A DNA stretch of 36,866 nt from an uncultured Helcococcus sp. (GTDB taxonomy: Bacteria; Bacillota; Clostridia; Tissierellales; Peptoniphilaceae), in contig CALAZW010000064.1 of assembly GCA_937926545.1 (NCBI GenBank), positions 1-36,866 of the forward strand, written 5' to 3'. The notes beneath the pieces were generated by a model. The model had not been told where the DNA came from, ran no database searches, and saw nothing but the letters and a program-made list of their open reading frames with translations. The position numbers and the translations under genes were made by a program. Shown in pieces: positions 1 through 8,460 of the stretch (position 1 is its first letter; each line of letters starts with the position of its first letter).

Positions 1-1689
1 CAAAAGAAAATTCTTTTTGAATCTTCAAAACTTTTACAAAAAACTAGTATGACAGTAGAGGATATAACCTATGAGACTGGTTTTAAATCTATTAAAAGTT
101 TAAATAGAGTTTACAATAAATATATAGATATGACCCCATCCCAGTACAGGAGAGACTATACTTTCTCCAGCAAGGACTATGTAAGTGAGGAGGATCTACA
201 CGCCTCAGAGGACTACCAAAACTTTATAAGAAAATACAGTTATCTGACCTATGATAGTTTTTATAAAAATAAGAATTCAATAGTTAGTCATCAAGTAAAC
301 TCAAAAAAAGTTTTAGAATCTGTTGATAAAAAGGTGTTTGAAATTTATGAATTGGATAGTCTAGGCAATAACTATGTTGAAAACTTTAAGAAAATAAGCT
401 CTAATATTAACATAGATTTTATCATGTTAAAACTGTCAATCGCAGAAGAGATTAACAGGGTATACTTGGATGACTTAAATATATCCATATCCCTTTATGA
501 GCTACTTTTGTTTTTAGAAGAGCTAAGGTATAAAAATACTAGAGTGGCCTTAAGAGTTAATATAATGGAATTTGAATTAAAAGAAATAATGAATAATTCG
601 GATTTCAAATTAAAGTATGAAGAAAAATTGAGTGACTTCTATGAAAAACTTATAAATGTGATGACAAAAACCAGGGCTAAGGAAATAGAATGGGTTTTGG
701 ATTTGGGAGGATTTGTTGACTCTAATATGAATTCTAATATAGGGAATATTATGGAATATATTAAGGTTAGAAAAAATATATTAGAAAAAAGTATAGGAGG
801 AGAATATATTTATAGTTTTGATTTGGGAAGCCATAGTATAAACGATCTAAAAGATGCTAGAAATTTCTATGATAAGAACAAGATATCGAAATCCTATCCA
901 AAAAGAGTTTATTTTGGGATAGAAAATAAAAATAAAATAAAGCTTGAAGATACAGGGGCCTACGAAGAAGTATTCAACAGGTACAAGGAAAATATTTATC
1001 CCATGGAAAGATTAAATTCAAAGACTATCTTGGATAAATCAGAGTTGGTGATATCAGATATAAGCAGTATTGCTGAAGTAGAGTTTTGTGATCCTAGATA
1101 TATGGACTTGACACTTTCCTATATTATTTTAGATATAATAACCAAACTAAATATTCAAGTTAGAGAATTAATGGGTATAAAAATAAAAAATGAGTACTTA
1201 GAAAGTATAAACAAAACCGCCTTGATAGGGAAGGAGGGATTTCTTACACCTATTTATTATGTTATAAATTTTTTATCAAAAATGGCAGGAGATGTTTTAT
1301 CTAAAGAAGAAGGATTTATAGTAACTAAATGTGGGGGAGACTTTAATGTCTTAATTTATGGGAATATGATGTATGATTACCAGTATGCTAGTAGGTTAAA
1401 ATTTGACAACCTGGACAGACATAGTAGGGAGGTATCCTATAAAATTGATGGTTTGGAAGGAAAGTATAAGGTTGTAAAAAATAAATTAAGCCTTGAGTAT
1501 GGAGAGCCAGAATATTATCTACAAGACTTTGAAAATAGAGAATACTTGAATCCAGCTGAGAGGAGCTATATAGAGAGTTTGAGCAGACCTAGACAAAAAG
1601 TTAACTTCTTAGAAGCATCTGGAAGTATAGAAGATAAGGCTGTTTTAGAGCCCTATACTATAGTATTTATTAGATATTTACAAATATAA
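1..1689 (+). CDS. AraC-family transcriptional regulator with GH39-like C-terminal domain (5' end cut by window)
   Basis: The reading frame is open from base 1, so the ATG at 49 is internal and the gene starts outside the window. The first 50 or so visible codons form the second helix-turn-helix of an AraC DNA-binding domain, with the signature ITYETGFKS followed by NRVYNKYIDMTPSQYRR. About 500 residues follow. They resemble the glycoside-hydrolase-39-like region of large Firmicutes AraC regulators of the Rsp/Rbf type, with features such as YVINFLSK, the IVTKCGGDFNVLIY stretch and a C-terminal LEPYTIVFI strand. Such regulators usually control surface, biofilm or sugar-related genes; the target here is unknown. 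Whether the GH39-like part is catalytic or only a sensor cannot be judged. The AraC assignment is firm and the GH39 relationship is by resemblance. Confidence 0.8.
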   Translation, partial: QKKILFESSKLLQKTSMTVEDITYETGFKSIKSLNRVYNKYIDMTPSQYRRDYTFSSKDYVSEEDLHASEDYQNFIRKYSYLTYDSFYKNKNSIVSHQVNSKKVLESVDKKVFEIYELDSLGNNYVENFKKISSNINIDFIMLKLSIAEEINRVYLDDLNISISLYELLLFLEELRYKNTRVALRVNIMEFELKEIMNNSDFKLKYEEKLSDFYEKLINVMTKTRAKEIEWVLDLGGFVDSNMNSNIGNIMEYIKVRKNILEKSIGGEYIYSFDLGSHSINDLKDARNFYDKNKISKSYPKRVYFGIENKNKIKLEDTGAYEEVFNRYKENIYPMERLNSKTILDKSELVISDISSIAEVEFCDPRYMDLTLSYIILDIITKLNIQVRELMGIKIKNEYLESINKTALIGKEGFLTPIYYVINFLSKMAGDVLSKEEGFIVTKCGGDFNVLIYGNMMYDYQYASRLKFDNLDRHSREVSYKIDGLEGKYKVVKNKLSLEYGEPEYYLQDFENREYLNPAERSYIESLSRPRQKVNFLEASGSIEDKAVLEPYTIVFIRYLQI

Positions 1690-1713
1690 CACCTTTAATT
1701 AGGTGTTTTTTCT
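1688..1713 (+). terminator. Rho-independent terminator after the AraC-type gene
   Basis: A 7-bp stem (AACACCT/AGGTGTT) with a 6-nt loop is followed by a T run. It begins within the stop codon of the regulator. Confidence 0.75.
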
Positions 1714-1758
1714 ATTTATGGGTATAATATTATAATTAAGAAATATAAGGAGGAAAAT

Positions 1759-3150
1759 ATGATTGAAAATGCATTTTTAAATAACTTTTTAAAGGTTAGT
1801 ACTCTACCTACTCTACTAGCCTTAGTTATTTTTCTAGTTTCAATTTTTGTGTTAAAGGCTACGAAAAAGAAATTTTCTTTTTCCACAAGAATGTTATTGG
1901 GACTAGTATTTGGACTTATTATAGGAGTAGGCATAGACTTAATATTTGGTTCTAATCAAGTTTACCTAGATTTTGGAAGAAGTGAAATATCCATTTGGAT
2001 GGGCTTGTTTGGAGGAAGTTTTGTAAAACTGATCCAACTTTTAGCAGTACCTTTGGTATTTTTATCAATCTTTTTTGTGGTATTAGATTTGAAGGTTGAT
2101 AATGTTAAAAAGTTTACCATGAAAACATTTTTACTGCTTTTGGGAACAACAGCCATATCAGCTCTTGTGGGAATAGTTGTAGTAAAAATATTTAATTTGA
2201 CCAACAGTAGCTTGGCAGGGGCCATATCAGATAATCAAGGAGAGAGATTAACAGAGATAGCAGCCCAAAGTTTTCCACAGTTTTTTGGAGATCTTATACC
2301 AAGAAATATAAGCCAAACCTTTGCCAATAATGGAGCCATAGTATCAGTAGTTATAATATCAGTTTTATTTGCTAGAGCAAGTAAGTTTCTACTTGTAAAG
2401 AAACCTGATCAAATAGAGCCCTTTATTGGAGTATTAAAGTCTTTGAAAATAGTTACCAACAGTGTTTTAATAAACGTTATAAAACTTATGCCCTATGCTA
2501 TAGTGGCCCTGGTAGCAAACACTATTATTTCTAATGGAATCGAGGCTATAAAGGGAGTTATAGGCTTTATCCTAGCCCTATACTTAGGAGTTCTTATCAT
2601 GCTTCTAGTCTATGTAATTATTCTACTCTTGGCAGGTATAAACCCAATAACCTTCTATAAAAAAGCCTATCCAACTATGATATTTGCCTTTTCTTCCAGG
2701 TCTAGTGTGGGAACTCTACCTTATACTATTGATACCTTGGAAAATAAGATGGGAGTTTCCAACCAATCTGCAAACTTTATTGGAACCTTGGCAACTACCA
2801 TAGGAATGAATGGTTGTGCTGGAGTCTTCCCGGCCATGCTAGCTGTAATAGTTGGAGCTAGTGCGGGAGTAGCCCTAGACTTTTCTTTCTACCTTTTAGT
2901 AGTACTAGTTGTTACAGTAGGATCTATAGGTATAGCAGGTGTACCTGGGACGGCTACAGTGGCTGCAACAGTTACTTTAAATGGTATAGGTCTTGGATCT
3001 TATTTTGATAGAATAGGAGCTGTATTTGGCATTGATCCAATTATAGACATGGGAAGGACCATGCTTAATGTTACCGGTTCAATGGTAAGTGCAGTAGTAG
3101 TAGACAAGTGGGAAGGCAACATGGATATGGATAAATTTAATAGTAAATAG
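1759..3150 (+). CDS. tcyP: L-cystine/Na+ symporter, TcyP-type (DAACS family)
   Basis: This 463-residue polytopic membrane protein belongs to the dicarboxylate/amino acid:cation symporter family. It resembles Bacillus TcyP over its whole length. Diagnostic stretches are AFSSRSSVGTLPYTID (the serine-rich re-entrant loop), IGMNGCAGVFPAMLA, and PIIDMGRTMLNVTGSM (the substrate-binding transmembrane segment with its Asp and Asn). The N-terminal hydrophobic segment followed by a basic stretch and MWMGLFGGSFVKLIQ-like helix also fits TcyP. It probably imports cystine with sodium. The start is fixed by AAGGAGG upstream. A TATAAT box lies at about 1723 just after the preceding terminator, and a strong terminator follows, so the gene is monocistronic. 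Glutamate/aspartate relatives are the main alternative, but the motif spelling favours cystine. Confidence 0.85.
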   Translation: MIENAFLNNFLKVSTLPTLLALVIFLVSIFVLKATKKKFSFSTRMLLGLVFGLIIGVGIDLIFGSNQVYLDFGRSEISIWMGLFGGSFVKLIQLLAVPLVFLSIFFVVLDLKVDNVKKFTMKTFLLLLGTTAISALVGIVVVKIFNLTNSSLAGAISDNQGERLTEIAAQSFPQFFGDLIPRNISQTFANNGAIVSVVIISVLFARASKFLLVKKPDQIEPFIGVLKSLKIVTNSVLINVIKLMPYAIVALVANTIISNGIEAIKGVIGFILALYLGVLIMLLVYVIILLLAGINPITFYKKAYPTMIFAFSSRSSVGTLPYTIDTLENKMGVSNQSANFIGTLATTIGMNGCAGVFPAMLAVIVGASAGVALDFSFYLLVVLVVTVGSIGIAGVPGTATVAATVTLNGIGLGSYFDRIGAVFGIDPIIDMGRTMLNVTGSMVSAVVVDKWEGNMDMDKFNSK

Positions 3151-3156
3151 AGCTTG

Positions 3157-3183
3157 ACCCCAGTTATAACTGGGGTTTTTTAT
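3157..3183 (+). terminator. Rho-independent terminator of tcyP
   Basis: A perfect 9-bp stem, ACCCCAGTT/AACTGGGGT, closes on a tiny loop and runs into TTTTTT. Confidence 0.9.
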
Positions 3184-3188
3184 TTTAC

Positions 3189-3217
3189 TTGACTTTTATC
3201 CAAAAGGAGTCTAATAT
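3189..3217 (+). promoter_or_regulatory. Sigma-A promoter of the metal-resistance operon
   Basis: TTGACT at 3189-3194 and TAATAT at 3212-3217 are separated by exactly 17 nt. The start codon of the ArsR-type gene lies 45 nt downstream. Confidence 0.75.
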
Positions 3218-3227
3218 TATATATGAA

Positions 3228-3249
3228 CATATGAGCAAGTGTACATATG
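3228..3249 (+). promoter_or_regulatory. Probable ArsR/SmtB operator
   Basis: The sequence CATATGAGCA-AG-TGTACATATG is a 10-2-10 imperfect dyad (8 of 10 positions pair). It starts about 10 nt after the -10 box, where the transcription start should be, and runs to about 5 nt before the ribosome binding site. Operators of CzrA/CadC-type repressors have this TATGAnCA-like dyad form. The position fits autorepression relieved by metal. Confidence 0.6.
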
Positions 3250-3262
3250 ACGGAGGTAAAAA

Positions 3263-3607
3263 ATGGATGATAATCAAAATATAACAGATTTAGATAGGGT
3301 AAAAAGGGTAGATAAGGAGATTCCGTCCCAGGAAGATCTATACGAGTTGGCAGATTTTTTTAAGGTTTTTGCAGATTCTACAAGGATGAGAATACTGGCG
3401 GCTTTGGAAATTGAGGAACTATGTGTAGGAGATATTTCTTATCTTTTGAATATGACCCAGTCTGCCATATCACATCAATTAAGTGTTCTAAAAACCAATA
3501 GATTGGTAAAGACTAGAAGAGATGGCAAAATGATATATTATTCATTGGATGATGACCATATTAAATCTATAATGAAGGTGGGATTGACTCACATAAGAGA
3601 GAGGTAA
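3263..3607 (+). CDS. ArsR/SmtB-family metal-sensing repressor (CzrA/CadC-like)
   Basis: This 114-residue winged-helix repressor has the core ADSTRMRILAALE, ELCVGDIS, and the recognition helix MTQSAISHQLSVL. The C-terminal alpha-5 helix carries D-x-H then H-x-x-E (in DDDHIKSIMKVGLTHIRE). This is the ligand set of the alpha-5 zinc site in CzrA/CadC. The N-terminal cysteines of CadC (the cadmium/lead site) are absent; only one Cys, in ELCV, is seen. A Zn/Co-type sensor is therefore the best guess. GGAGG precedes the ATG. The stop codon directly abuts the ATG of the ATPase gene, so the two are co-transcribed and probably translationally coupled. It most likely represses its own operon through the upstream dyad. 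Confidence 0.9.
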   Translation: MDDNQNITDLDRVKRVDKEIPSQEDLYELADFFKVFADSTRMRILAALEIEELCVGDISYLLNMTQSAISHQLSVLKTNRLVKTRRDGKMIYYSLDDDHIKSIMKVGLTHIRER

Positions 3608-6388
3608 ATGATGGAAAGAGCATTAAGGGAAAAAAATTATATAGTAGAGAATCTACAATGTTCTGAATGTGCTAGTGATATAGAAAAAAAGATTATTGAC
3701 TTGTCCTACGTGGAGGAAGTAAACTTGGATTTTTTATCTAAATTCCTCTATATTAGATTTGCACCGAATTATTCAGAAGAGAAGGTAGATGAAGTAAAAA
3801 ACATTATTAGGAAAATAGAACCTAAGGTTGTATTTAAAGAAATGGTAATAAATAAAAAGTTAGAGGAAAGAGAGTTTTCTTTAGATAATCTAGACTGTGC
3901 CCATTGTGCAGCAGAGATAGAAGAGGCAATAAATAAAGAATTGGGAAGTTCAAAAGCCAATGTGGACTTTGTCTCCAAGACCCTTTACTTAACTGACGAT
4001 AGCTTAAGTGATGAACAATTAAAAAAGCTTGTTAAGGATGTGGAACCTGAGGTTGAACTTAAGTCTAAGACTAAAAAAGTGAATAAGGAAAGAGAGTTTT
4101 CTTTAGATAATCTAGACTGTGCCCATTGTGCAGCAGAGATAGAAGAGGCAATAAATAAAGAATTGGGAAGTTCAAAAGCCAATGTGGACTTTGTCTCCAA
4201 GACCCTTTACTTAACTGACGATAGCTTAAGTGATGATCAATTAAAAAAGCTTGTTAAGGATGTGGAGCCTGAGGTGGATCTTAAGGCTAAGAAAAAATCC
4301 AAGGAAAAAGAATATATTCTGGATAACTTGGACTGTGCCCACTGTGCGGCAGAAATTGAAGATGCCTTAAATGCCAAGTATGGGCCAGGTAAGGCCAATG
4401 TGGACTTCGTATCAAAAACTTTATATTTAAAGGATTCAAAGGTAAATGTAGAGGATTTAAATAAGCTAATTAAAGAGGTTGAGCCGGACGTTAACGTTAA
4501 AACAAAGGCATCCTATAAAAAAGAAAAGAAAGAAGTTGGTCAGGAAAAGAAGGTAAATAAGGATAATGTATTTCTACTTATATCTTTAATCTTATTTGGA
4601 GTATCCTTCCTATCTTGGCCTGGATATGTAACAGAAATTTTATTGATAACCTCCTATTTATTAGTTGGTTATAAGATAATTTTAATATCAATAAGAAATA
4701 TCTCCAAGGGAAATTTCTTAGATGAAAACTTTTTAATGACAATAGCGACCATAGGAGCTACAGCCATTGGAGAATATAGAGAAGCAGCTGCTGTAATGTT
4801 ATTCTATTCTGTTGGAGAATACTTGCAAGACAGGGCCGTTGATAACTCTAGAAGATCCATCCTTCAATTGATGGATATTAGACCAGACTATGTAAACCTG
4901 GTTACAGAATCAGGCATAGAGGTTTTACTTCCGGAAGAAATTGAAATTGGATCAAAAATTTTGGTTAAACCAGGAGAAAAAATACCTATAGATGGAATAA
5001 TCATAGAGGGAAGTTCTTATTTGGATACCTCTAAATTAACAGGGGAGTCTGTTCCTGAACTAAGAAGCGTTGGGGATAGGGTTTTATCAGGTTCAATAAA
5101 TGAAAACAACTCCCTATATATAGAAACAGAGAAAGACTATGAAGATTCTACAGTTTATAAGATTGTAGAGCTTATGGAAAAATCTAATAAACACAAGTCA
5201 AATACAGAAAACTTTATTACTAAATTTGCCAGATACTATACACCTATCGTAGTGGGCTTAGCCCTAATAATAGGCTTGGTAGTACCAATAGTTATAAAAG
5301 AACCTATGACAGACTGGATATATAGATCCCTAGTATTTTTAGTAGCATCTTGTCCATGTGCCATCTTGATTTCAATACCGCTTAGTTATTTTGCAGGTAT
5401 AGGAAGAGGATCCAAGGAAGGAATTTTAATTAAGGGAAGTAACCACCTGGAAGCCTTCTACCATGTAAACCAAATGGTATTTGATAAGACAGGAACCCTA
5501 ACCAAGGGAGTATTCACAGTAACCAAGATAGATGAAGCAAATGGCTACGCTAAGGAAGATGTAGTAAAATGGGCGGCTTTTGGTGAGTCCCACTCCAATC
5601 ATCCTATTTCAAATGCTATAAAAAATTACTATGGTAAGGATATAGATGATAAATCAGTTAAGGAATATGAAGAGATAGCTGGTAAGGGAGTAAGAGTTTT
5701 ATGGGAAGAGGATGAAATCCTAGTTGGAAATGATCTTCTTTTAAGAGACCATGACGTTAATTATGAAGAATTAGCTGGAGTAGGAACCAAGGTTTATGTA
5801 GCTAGAAATAGAGAGTTCGTTGGAAGTCTTTTATTGGCCGATGAAATCAAGGAAGAGTCCTATAACCTTGTAAATTCCTTAAATCAAGAAGGTATAGACA
5901 ACTTGATAATGCTTACTGGAGATAAGGTGGAAATTGGAAATTATGTAGGAGAACAATTACATCTATCCAAGGTATATTCCCAATTATTGCCAGAAGATAA
6001 GGTAAATAAGTTTAAGGAAATTTCCCGTTCAAAGGAAAAAGTTACAGCCTTTGTAGGTGACGGTATAAATGATGCCCCAGTTTTAGCCCTATCTGATGTG
6101 GGTATTTCTATGGGAAATATAGGTTCAGACGCAGCCATAGAGGCTTCTGATATAGTAATAATGAATGACGATATTAGTAAGATAGCTACGACTATGAGAT
6201 TGGCTAAATACACTAGAAAAATTGTAATTGAAAATATAGCCTTAACCTTTGGAGTAAAGGTATTTGTATTAATCCTAGGGGCCATGGGAATTGCCAATAT
6301 GTGGATGGCAGTATTCGCAGATGTAGGGGTTGCCCTATTGGCAGTTATAAACTCCATGAGGCTACTATGGTCAAAACAAATAAAATAA
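3608..6388 (+). CDS. Zn2+/Cd2+-exporting P1B-2 ATPase with four N-terminal HMA domains
   Basis: This 926-residue heavy-metal P-type ATPase should pump Zn/Cd/Pb out of the cell. It has four N-terminal metal-binding (HMA) modules. The first has CSEC at residues 18-21; the next three have CAHC at about 97, 171 and 243. The usual number in CadA/ZntA is one or two. The membrane and catalytic core carries CPC at 582-584 (metal site in the transmembrane helix), TGES, DKTGT with the phosphorylated Asp626, the SNHPI motif of the ATP domain, and GDGIND at 817-822. The C-terminal MWMAVFADVG helix is of the Zn/Cd type, not the Cu type. HMA2 and HMA3 share 151 identical bases. Transcription comes from the promoter before the ArsR gene. 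A terminator follows. Confidence 0.95.
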   Translation: MMERALREKNYIVENLQCSECASDIEKKIIDLSYVEEVNLDFLSKFLYIRFAPNYSEEKVDEVKNIIRKIEPKVVFKEMVINKKLEEREFSLDNLDCAHCAAEIEEAINKELGSSKANVDFVSKTLYLTDDSLSDEQLKKLVKDVEPEVELKSKTKKVNKEREFSLDNLDCAHCAAEIEEAINKELGSSKANVDFVSKTLYLTDDSLSDDQLKKLVKDVEPEVDLKAKKKSKEKEYILDNLDCAHCAAEIEDALNAKYGPGKANVDFVSKTLYLKDSKVNVEDLNKLIKEVEPDVNVKTKASYKKEKKEVGQEKKVNKDNVFLLISLILFGVSFLSWPGYVTEILLITSYLLVGYKIILISIRNISKGNFLDENFLMTIATIGATAIGEYREAAAVMLFYSVGEYLQDRAVDNSRRSILQLMDIRPDYVNLVTESGIEVLLPEEIEIGSKILVKPGEKIPIDGIIIEGSSYLDTSKLTGESVPELRSVGDRVLSGSINENNSLYIETEKDYEDSTVYKIVELMEKSNKHKSNTENFITKFARYYTPIVVGLALIIGLVVPIVIKEPMTDWIYRSLVFLVASCPCAILISIPLSYFAGIGRGSKEGILIKGSNHLEAFYHVNQMVFDKTGTLTKGVFTVTKIDEANGYAKEDVVKWAAFGESHSNHPISNAIKNYYGKDIDDKSVKEYEEIAGKGVRVLWEEDEILVGNDLLLRDHDVNYEELAGVGTKVYVARNREFVGSLLLADEIKEESYNLVNSLNQEGIDNLIMLTGDKVEIGNYVGEQLHLSKVYSQLLPEDKVNKFKEISRSKEKVTAFVGDGINDAPVLALSDVGISMGNIGSDAAIEASDIVIMNDDISKIATTMRLAKYTRKIVIENIALTFGVKVFVLILGAMGIANMWMAVFADVGVALLAVINSMRLLWSKQIK
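3864..4236 (+). repeat. Direct tandem repeat (222-nt period) encoding HMA2 and HMA3
   Basis: Bases 3864-4014 and 4086-4236 are identical over 151 nt by direct comparison. Similarity continues with a few mismatches for roughly another 50 nt in each copy. The period is 222 nt, or 74 codons, so the frame is kept. The fourth HMA domain, from about 4310, is related but clearly diverged at DNA level. This points to a recent duplication or gene conversion. Confidence 0.95.
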
Positions 6389-6392
6389 GAAG

Positions 6393-6422
6393 AAAGTTGC
6401 TAAATTTAGCAACTTTTTTTAT
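6393..6422 (+). terminator. Rho-independent terminator of the ATPase operon
   Basis: AAAGTTGCTAAA/TTTAGCAACTTT forms a near-perfect stem followed by a T run. Confidence 0.9.
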
Positions 6423-6430
6423 TTTTAAAA

Positions 6431-6439
6431 TGATATAAT
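6431..6439 (+). promoter_or_regulatory. Extended -10 promoter for the small membrane protein gene
   Basis: TGATATAAT is an extended -10 element (TG, one base, perfect TATAAT). No good -35 is seen because the preceding terminator occupies that space. The gene starts 30 nt downstream. Confidence 0.5.
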
Positions 6440-6468
6440 AGGATAAAGTGTTTTTTAAAGGAGGAAAA

Positions 6469-6861
6469 ATGAAAAAGTATATAGGAAAGATAAAGAAGGT
6501 CTTAGTTGGTCTGGCTGCCATATGGGCCATAATAGCCCTATCTAAAATATCAGGACTTTTAGACAAGACAGACTATGCTAAAGAAATCAACTATGTATTT
6601 ATGGGACTTTTGGTCTTGGTAAGTATAATCTATTTAATCTTAGGAACCTATGGTTTAATAAGAGATTTAAAATCCATGTCTAGCAAGGAAGAATTAAAGT
6701 TTTTTGTTATGAAAAATGTTTTCTTTGCAGCCATGATCTTAATTTTATATATATTTGCGCAATTATATAGGAATAAGGGCCTGTCATTTAAGAAGGAAGA
6801 TTTATTTTTAATTCTAATTGTTTATGGAATGATGATTAATGATTCATATAAAAATCTTTAA
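6469..6861 (+). CDS. Small integral membrane protein of unknown function
   Basis: I do not recognise this 130-residue protein. It starts with a basic MKKYIGKIKK segment, followed by hydrophobic helices at roughly residues 11-30, 42-65, 82-100 and 110-122, so about four membrane passes. The ATG at 6469 is chosen because AAAGGAGG lies 4 nt upstream; an in-frame GTG at 6448 has no ribosome binding site. It has its own extended -10 promoter after the ATPase terminator, so it is probably not part of the metal operon. No enzyme motif is visible. Confidence 0.7.
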   Translation: MKKYIGKIKKVLVGLAAIWAIIALSKISGLLDKTDYAKEINYVFMGLLVLVSIIYLILGTYGLIRDLKSMSSKEELKFFVMKNVFFAAMILILYIFAQLYRNKGLSFKKEDLFLILIVYGMMINDSYKNL

Positions 6862-6970
6862 TTTCCATTAAAACTAGGCTGGCCAGGGTATATATTAAAT
6901 AATATTAATAAAAAGTAAAAATATTATTTTTTAAATAAAGTATAATATAGATAATGACTAAGGAGGTAAT

Positions 6971-7273
6971 ATGAAAGAATCTTATTTTGATGGAGGTTTA
7001 CTAGAATTATTATTGTACAGGTTGTTAGGAGGTATTATAACATTTATAACCTTGGGGCTTGGTCTACCTTGGGCCTATTGCCTAATCTATAGGTGGGAAG
7101 CCAGTCATACAGTGATAGAAGGAAATAGACTGAGATTTGATGGGACTGCTATGGGACTATTTGGACATTGGATTAAGTGGTGGTTGTTAACTATAGTAAC
7201 CCTGGGAATATATGGATTTTGGGTTCAAATAAAACTTAGAAAGTGGAAGACAAAACATACTTTTTATGCTTAA
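6971..7273 (+). CDS. DUF898 (YjgN-like) family membrane protein
   Basis: This 100-residue protein carries the DUF898 pattern: two hydrophobic segments, TLGLGLPWAYCLIYRW, then ASHTVIEGNRLRFDGTA, then TLGIYGFWVQIKLRKW. The GxGLPWA and RFDGT motifs are characteristic. The family consists of polytopic inner membrane proteins of unknown role; this is a short, single-unit version. The start is set by AAGGAGG 5 nt upstream. A TATAAT box lies at 6941-6946 without a convincing -35. A terminator follows, so it appears to be a single-gene unit. Confidence 0.75.
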   Translation: MKESYFDGGLLELLLYRLLGGIITFITLGLGLPWAYCLIYRWEASHTVIEGNRLRFDGTAMGLFGHWIKWWLLTIVTLGIYGFWVQIKLRKWKTKHTFYA

Positions 7274-7302
7274 AATAAACAGCTTAGTCTGTTTATTTTT
7301 TC
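7273..7302 (+). terminator. Rho-independent terminator
   Basis: A 10-bp stem AAATAAACAG/CTGTTTATTT with loop CTTAGT is followed by T residues, directly after the stop of the DUF898 gene. Confidence 0.8.
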
Positions 7303-7386
7303 TTGTAGATAAACTTGTCTATGAACTGGTTCAGCTTTATTTTTAATATGGCTGAATATATATTATAATAGCGGTAAGGGGGCGTT

Positions 7387-8373
7387 ATGACAAAGATAAA
7401 AACAAAAATTTGGCCGCAACCCAAAGTTGTTGTTATAGGTGGAGGAACAGGAGTTTCAAATCTCCTATATGGTTTGAAAAGACAAACTGAAGATATTACA
7501 GCCATAATAACAGTTGCTGATGATGGGGGAAGCACAGGTAAGTTAAGAAATGAGTATGGAATAATTGCGCCTGGTGATATTAGGGCCTGTTTAATAGCCT
7601 TGTCAAATACCCAACCTATTATGGAAGATCTTTTGAAGTATAGATTTGATAGGGGGGATCTGGAGGGCCATAGCTTTGGCAATTTATTTATTACAGCCAT
7701 GCATGAAATAACAGGGTCCTTTGAAAAATCTATAAAGGAACTTAGTAATGTCCTATCGATAACAGGAAAGGTATTGCCAGTTACTTTGGCAGATGTAAAC
7801 CTGGTAGCCAGGATGGCAGATGGAACAATTGTTAAGGGGGAATCAAAAATACCCGAAGAAGCAATGAAGAGAAAAACAAGAATTGAAGAAATATGGGTGG
7901 AACCAGAATTAACCTATCCTCTGCCAGATGTATTGGATGAAATAAGTCAGGCGGATTTGATAGTTCTAGGACCCGGAAGTCTTTATACTTCCATAATACC
8001 CAATCTTTTAGTAGATGGTATTGTAGAAGAGATAATTAGGTCTAAGGCCAGGGTTGTCTATGTATGTAACATTATGACCCAGGAAGGAGAAACTGAGTTT
8101 TATTCAGTTGCAGACCATGTTAAGGCTATAATAGATCACAGCGATAATATAATAGATGCAGTGGTTATTAATGATAGAAAAATCGATAAAGAATATTTAA
8201 GGAACTATGAAGAAGAAAATCAAAGGCAGGTTGCTTTACTAGACAGGGACCTGGCTTACCTTAAGAAAAATAATATAGAAATTGTAAAAGAAGATTTAAT
8301 ATTTATAGATGAACATAACTTAATACGTCATGATTGTGAAAAACTAAGCGAAAAGCTTATTTCTATTTTATGA
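7387..8373 (+). CDS. yvcK: YvcK/GluM-type gluconeogenesis factor (CofD-like fold)
   Basis: This 328-residue cytoplasmic protein is full length for the YvcK family. It has the nucleotide-sugar-binding N terminus VVVIGGGTGVSNLL (residues 14-27), DDGGSTG from residue 45, PGDIRACL, GHSFGNLF and the later LGPGSLYTSIIPNLL. YvcK proteins bind UDP-sugars and are needed for growth on gluconeogenic carbon sources and for normal cell shape in Firmicutes. In most Firmicutes the gene lies between rapZ and whiA; neither is seen here. Instead it leads a run of four plus-strand genes. The start follows an AAGGGGG ribosome binding site. TATAAT at 7364-7369 is the likely -10 box. Confidence 0.92.
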   Translation: MTKIKTKIWPQPKVVVIGGGTGVSNLLYGLKRQTEDITAIITVADDGGSTGKLRNEYGIIAPGDIRACLIALSNTQPIMEDLLKYRFDRGDLEGHSFGNLFITAMHEITGSFEKSIKELSNVLSITGKVLPVTLADVNLVARMADGTIVKGESKIPEEAMKRKTRIEEIWVEPELTYPLPDVLDEISQADLIVLGPGSLYTSIIPNLLVDGIVEEIIRSKARVVYVCNIMTQEGETEFYSVADHVKAIIDHSDNIIDAVVINDRKIDKEYLRNYEEENQRQVALLDRDLAYLKKNNIEIVKEDLIFIDEHNLIRHDCEKLSEKLISIL

Positions 8374-8460
8374 TGGACAATTTAATAGAAGAATATAGAA
8401 AATTATTTTTTTAAGGATTAATATAAAGTAAATATTAGTAATTAGATGAAGGATGGAATT

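Noticed and set aside
5941..6357. Minus-strand frame of 138 codons opposite the ATPase gene
   Set aside because: It lies antisense to the conserved P-type ATPase core, has no ribosome binding site and no family resemblance.
8374..8460. A 13-codon frame after yvcK beginning at an ATG that touches the yvcK stop
   Set aside because: Too short, with no ribosome binding site of its own and no resemblance to the start of WhiA.
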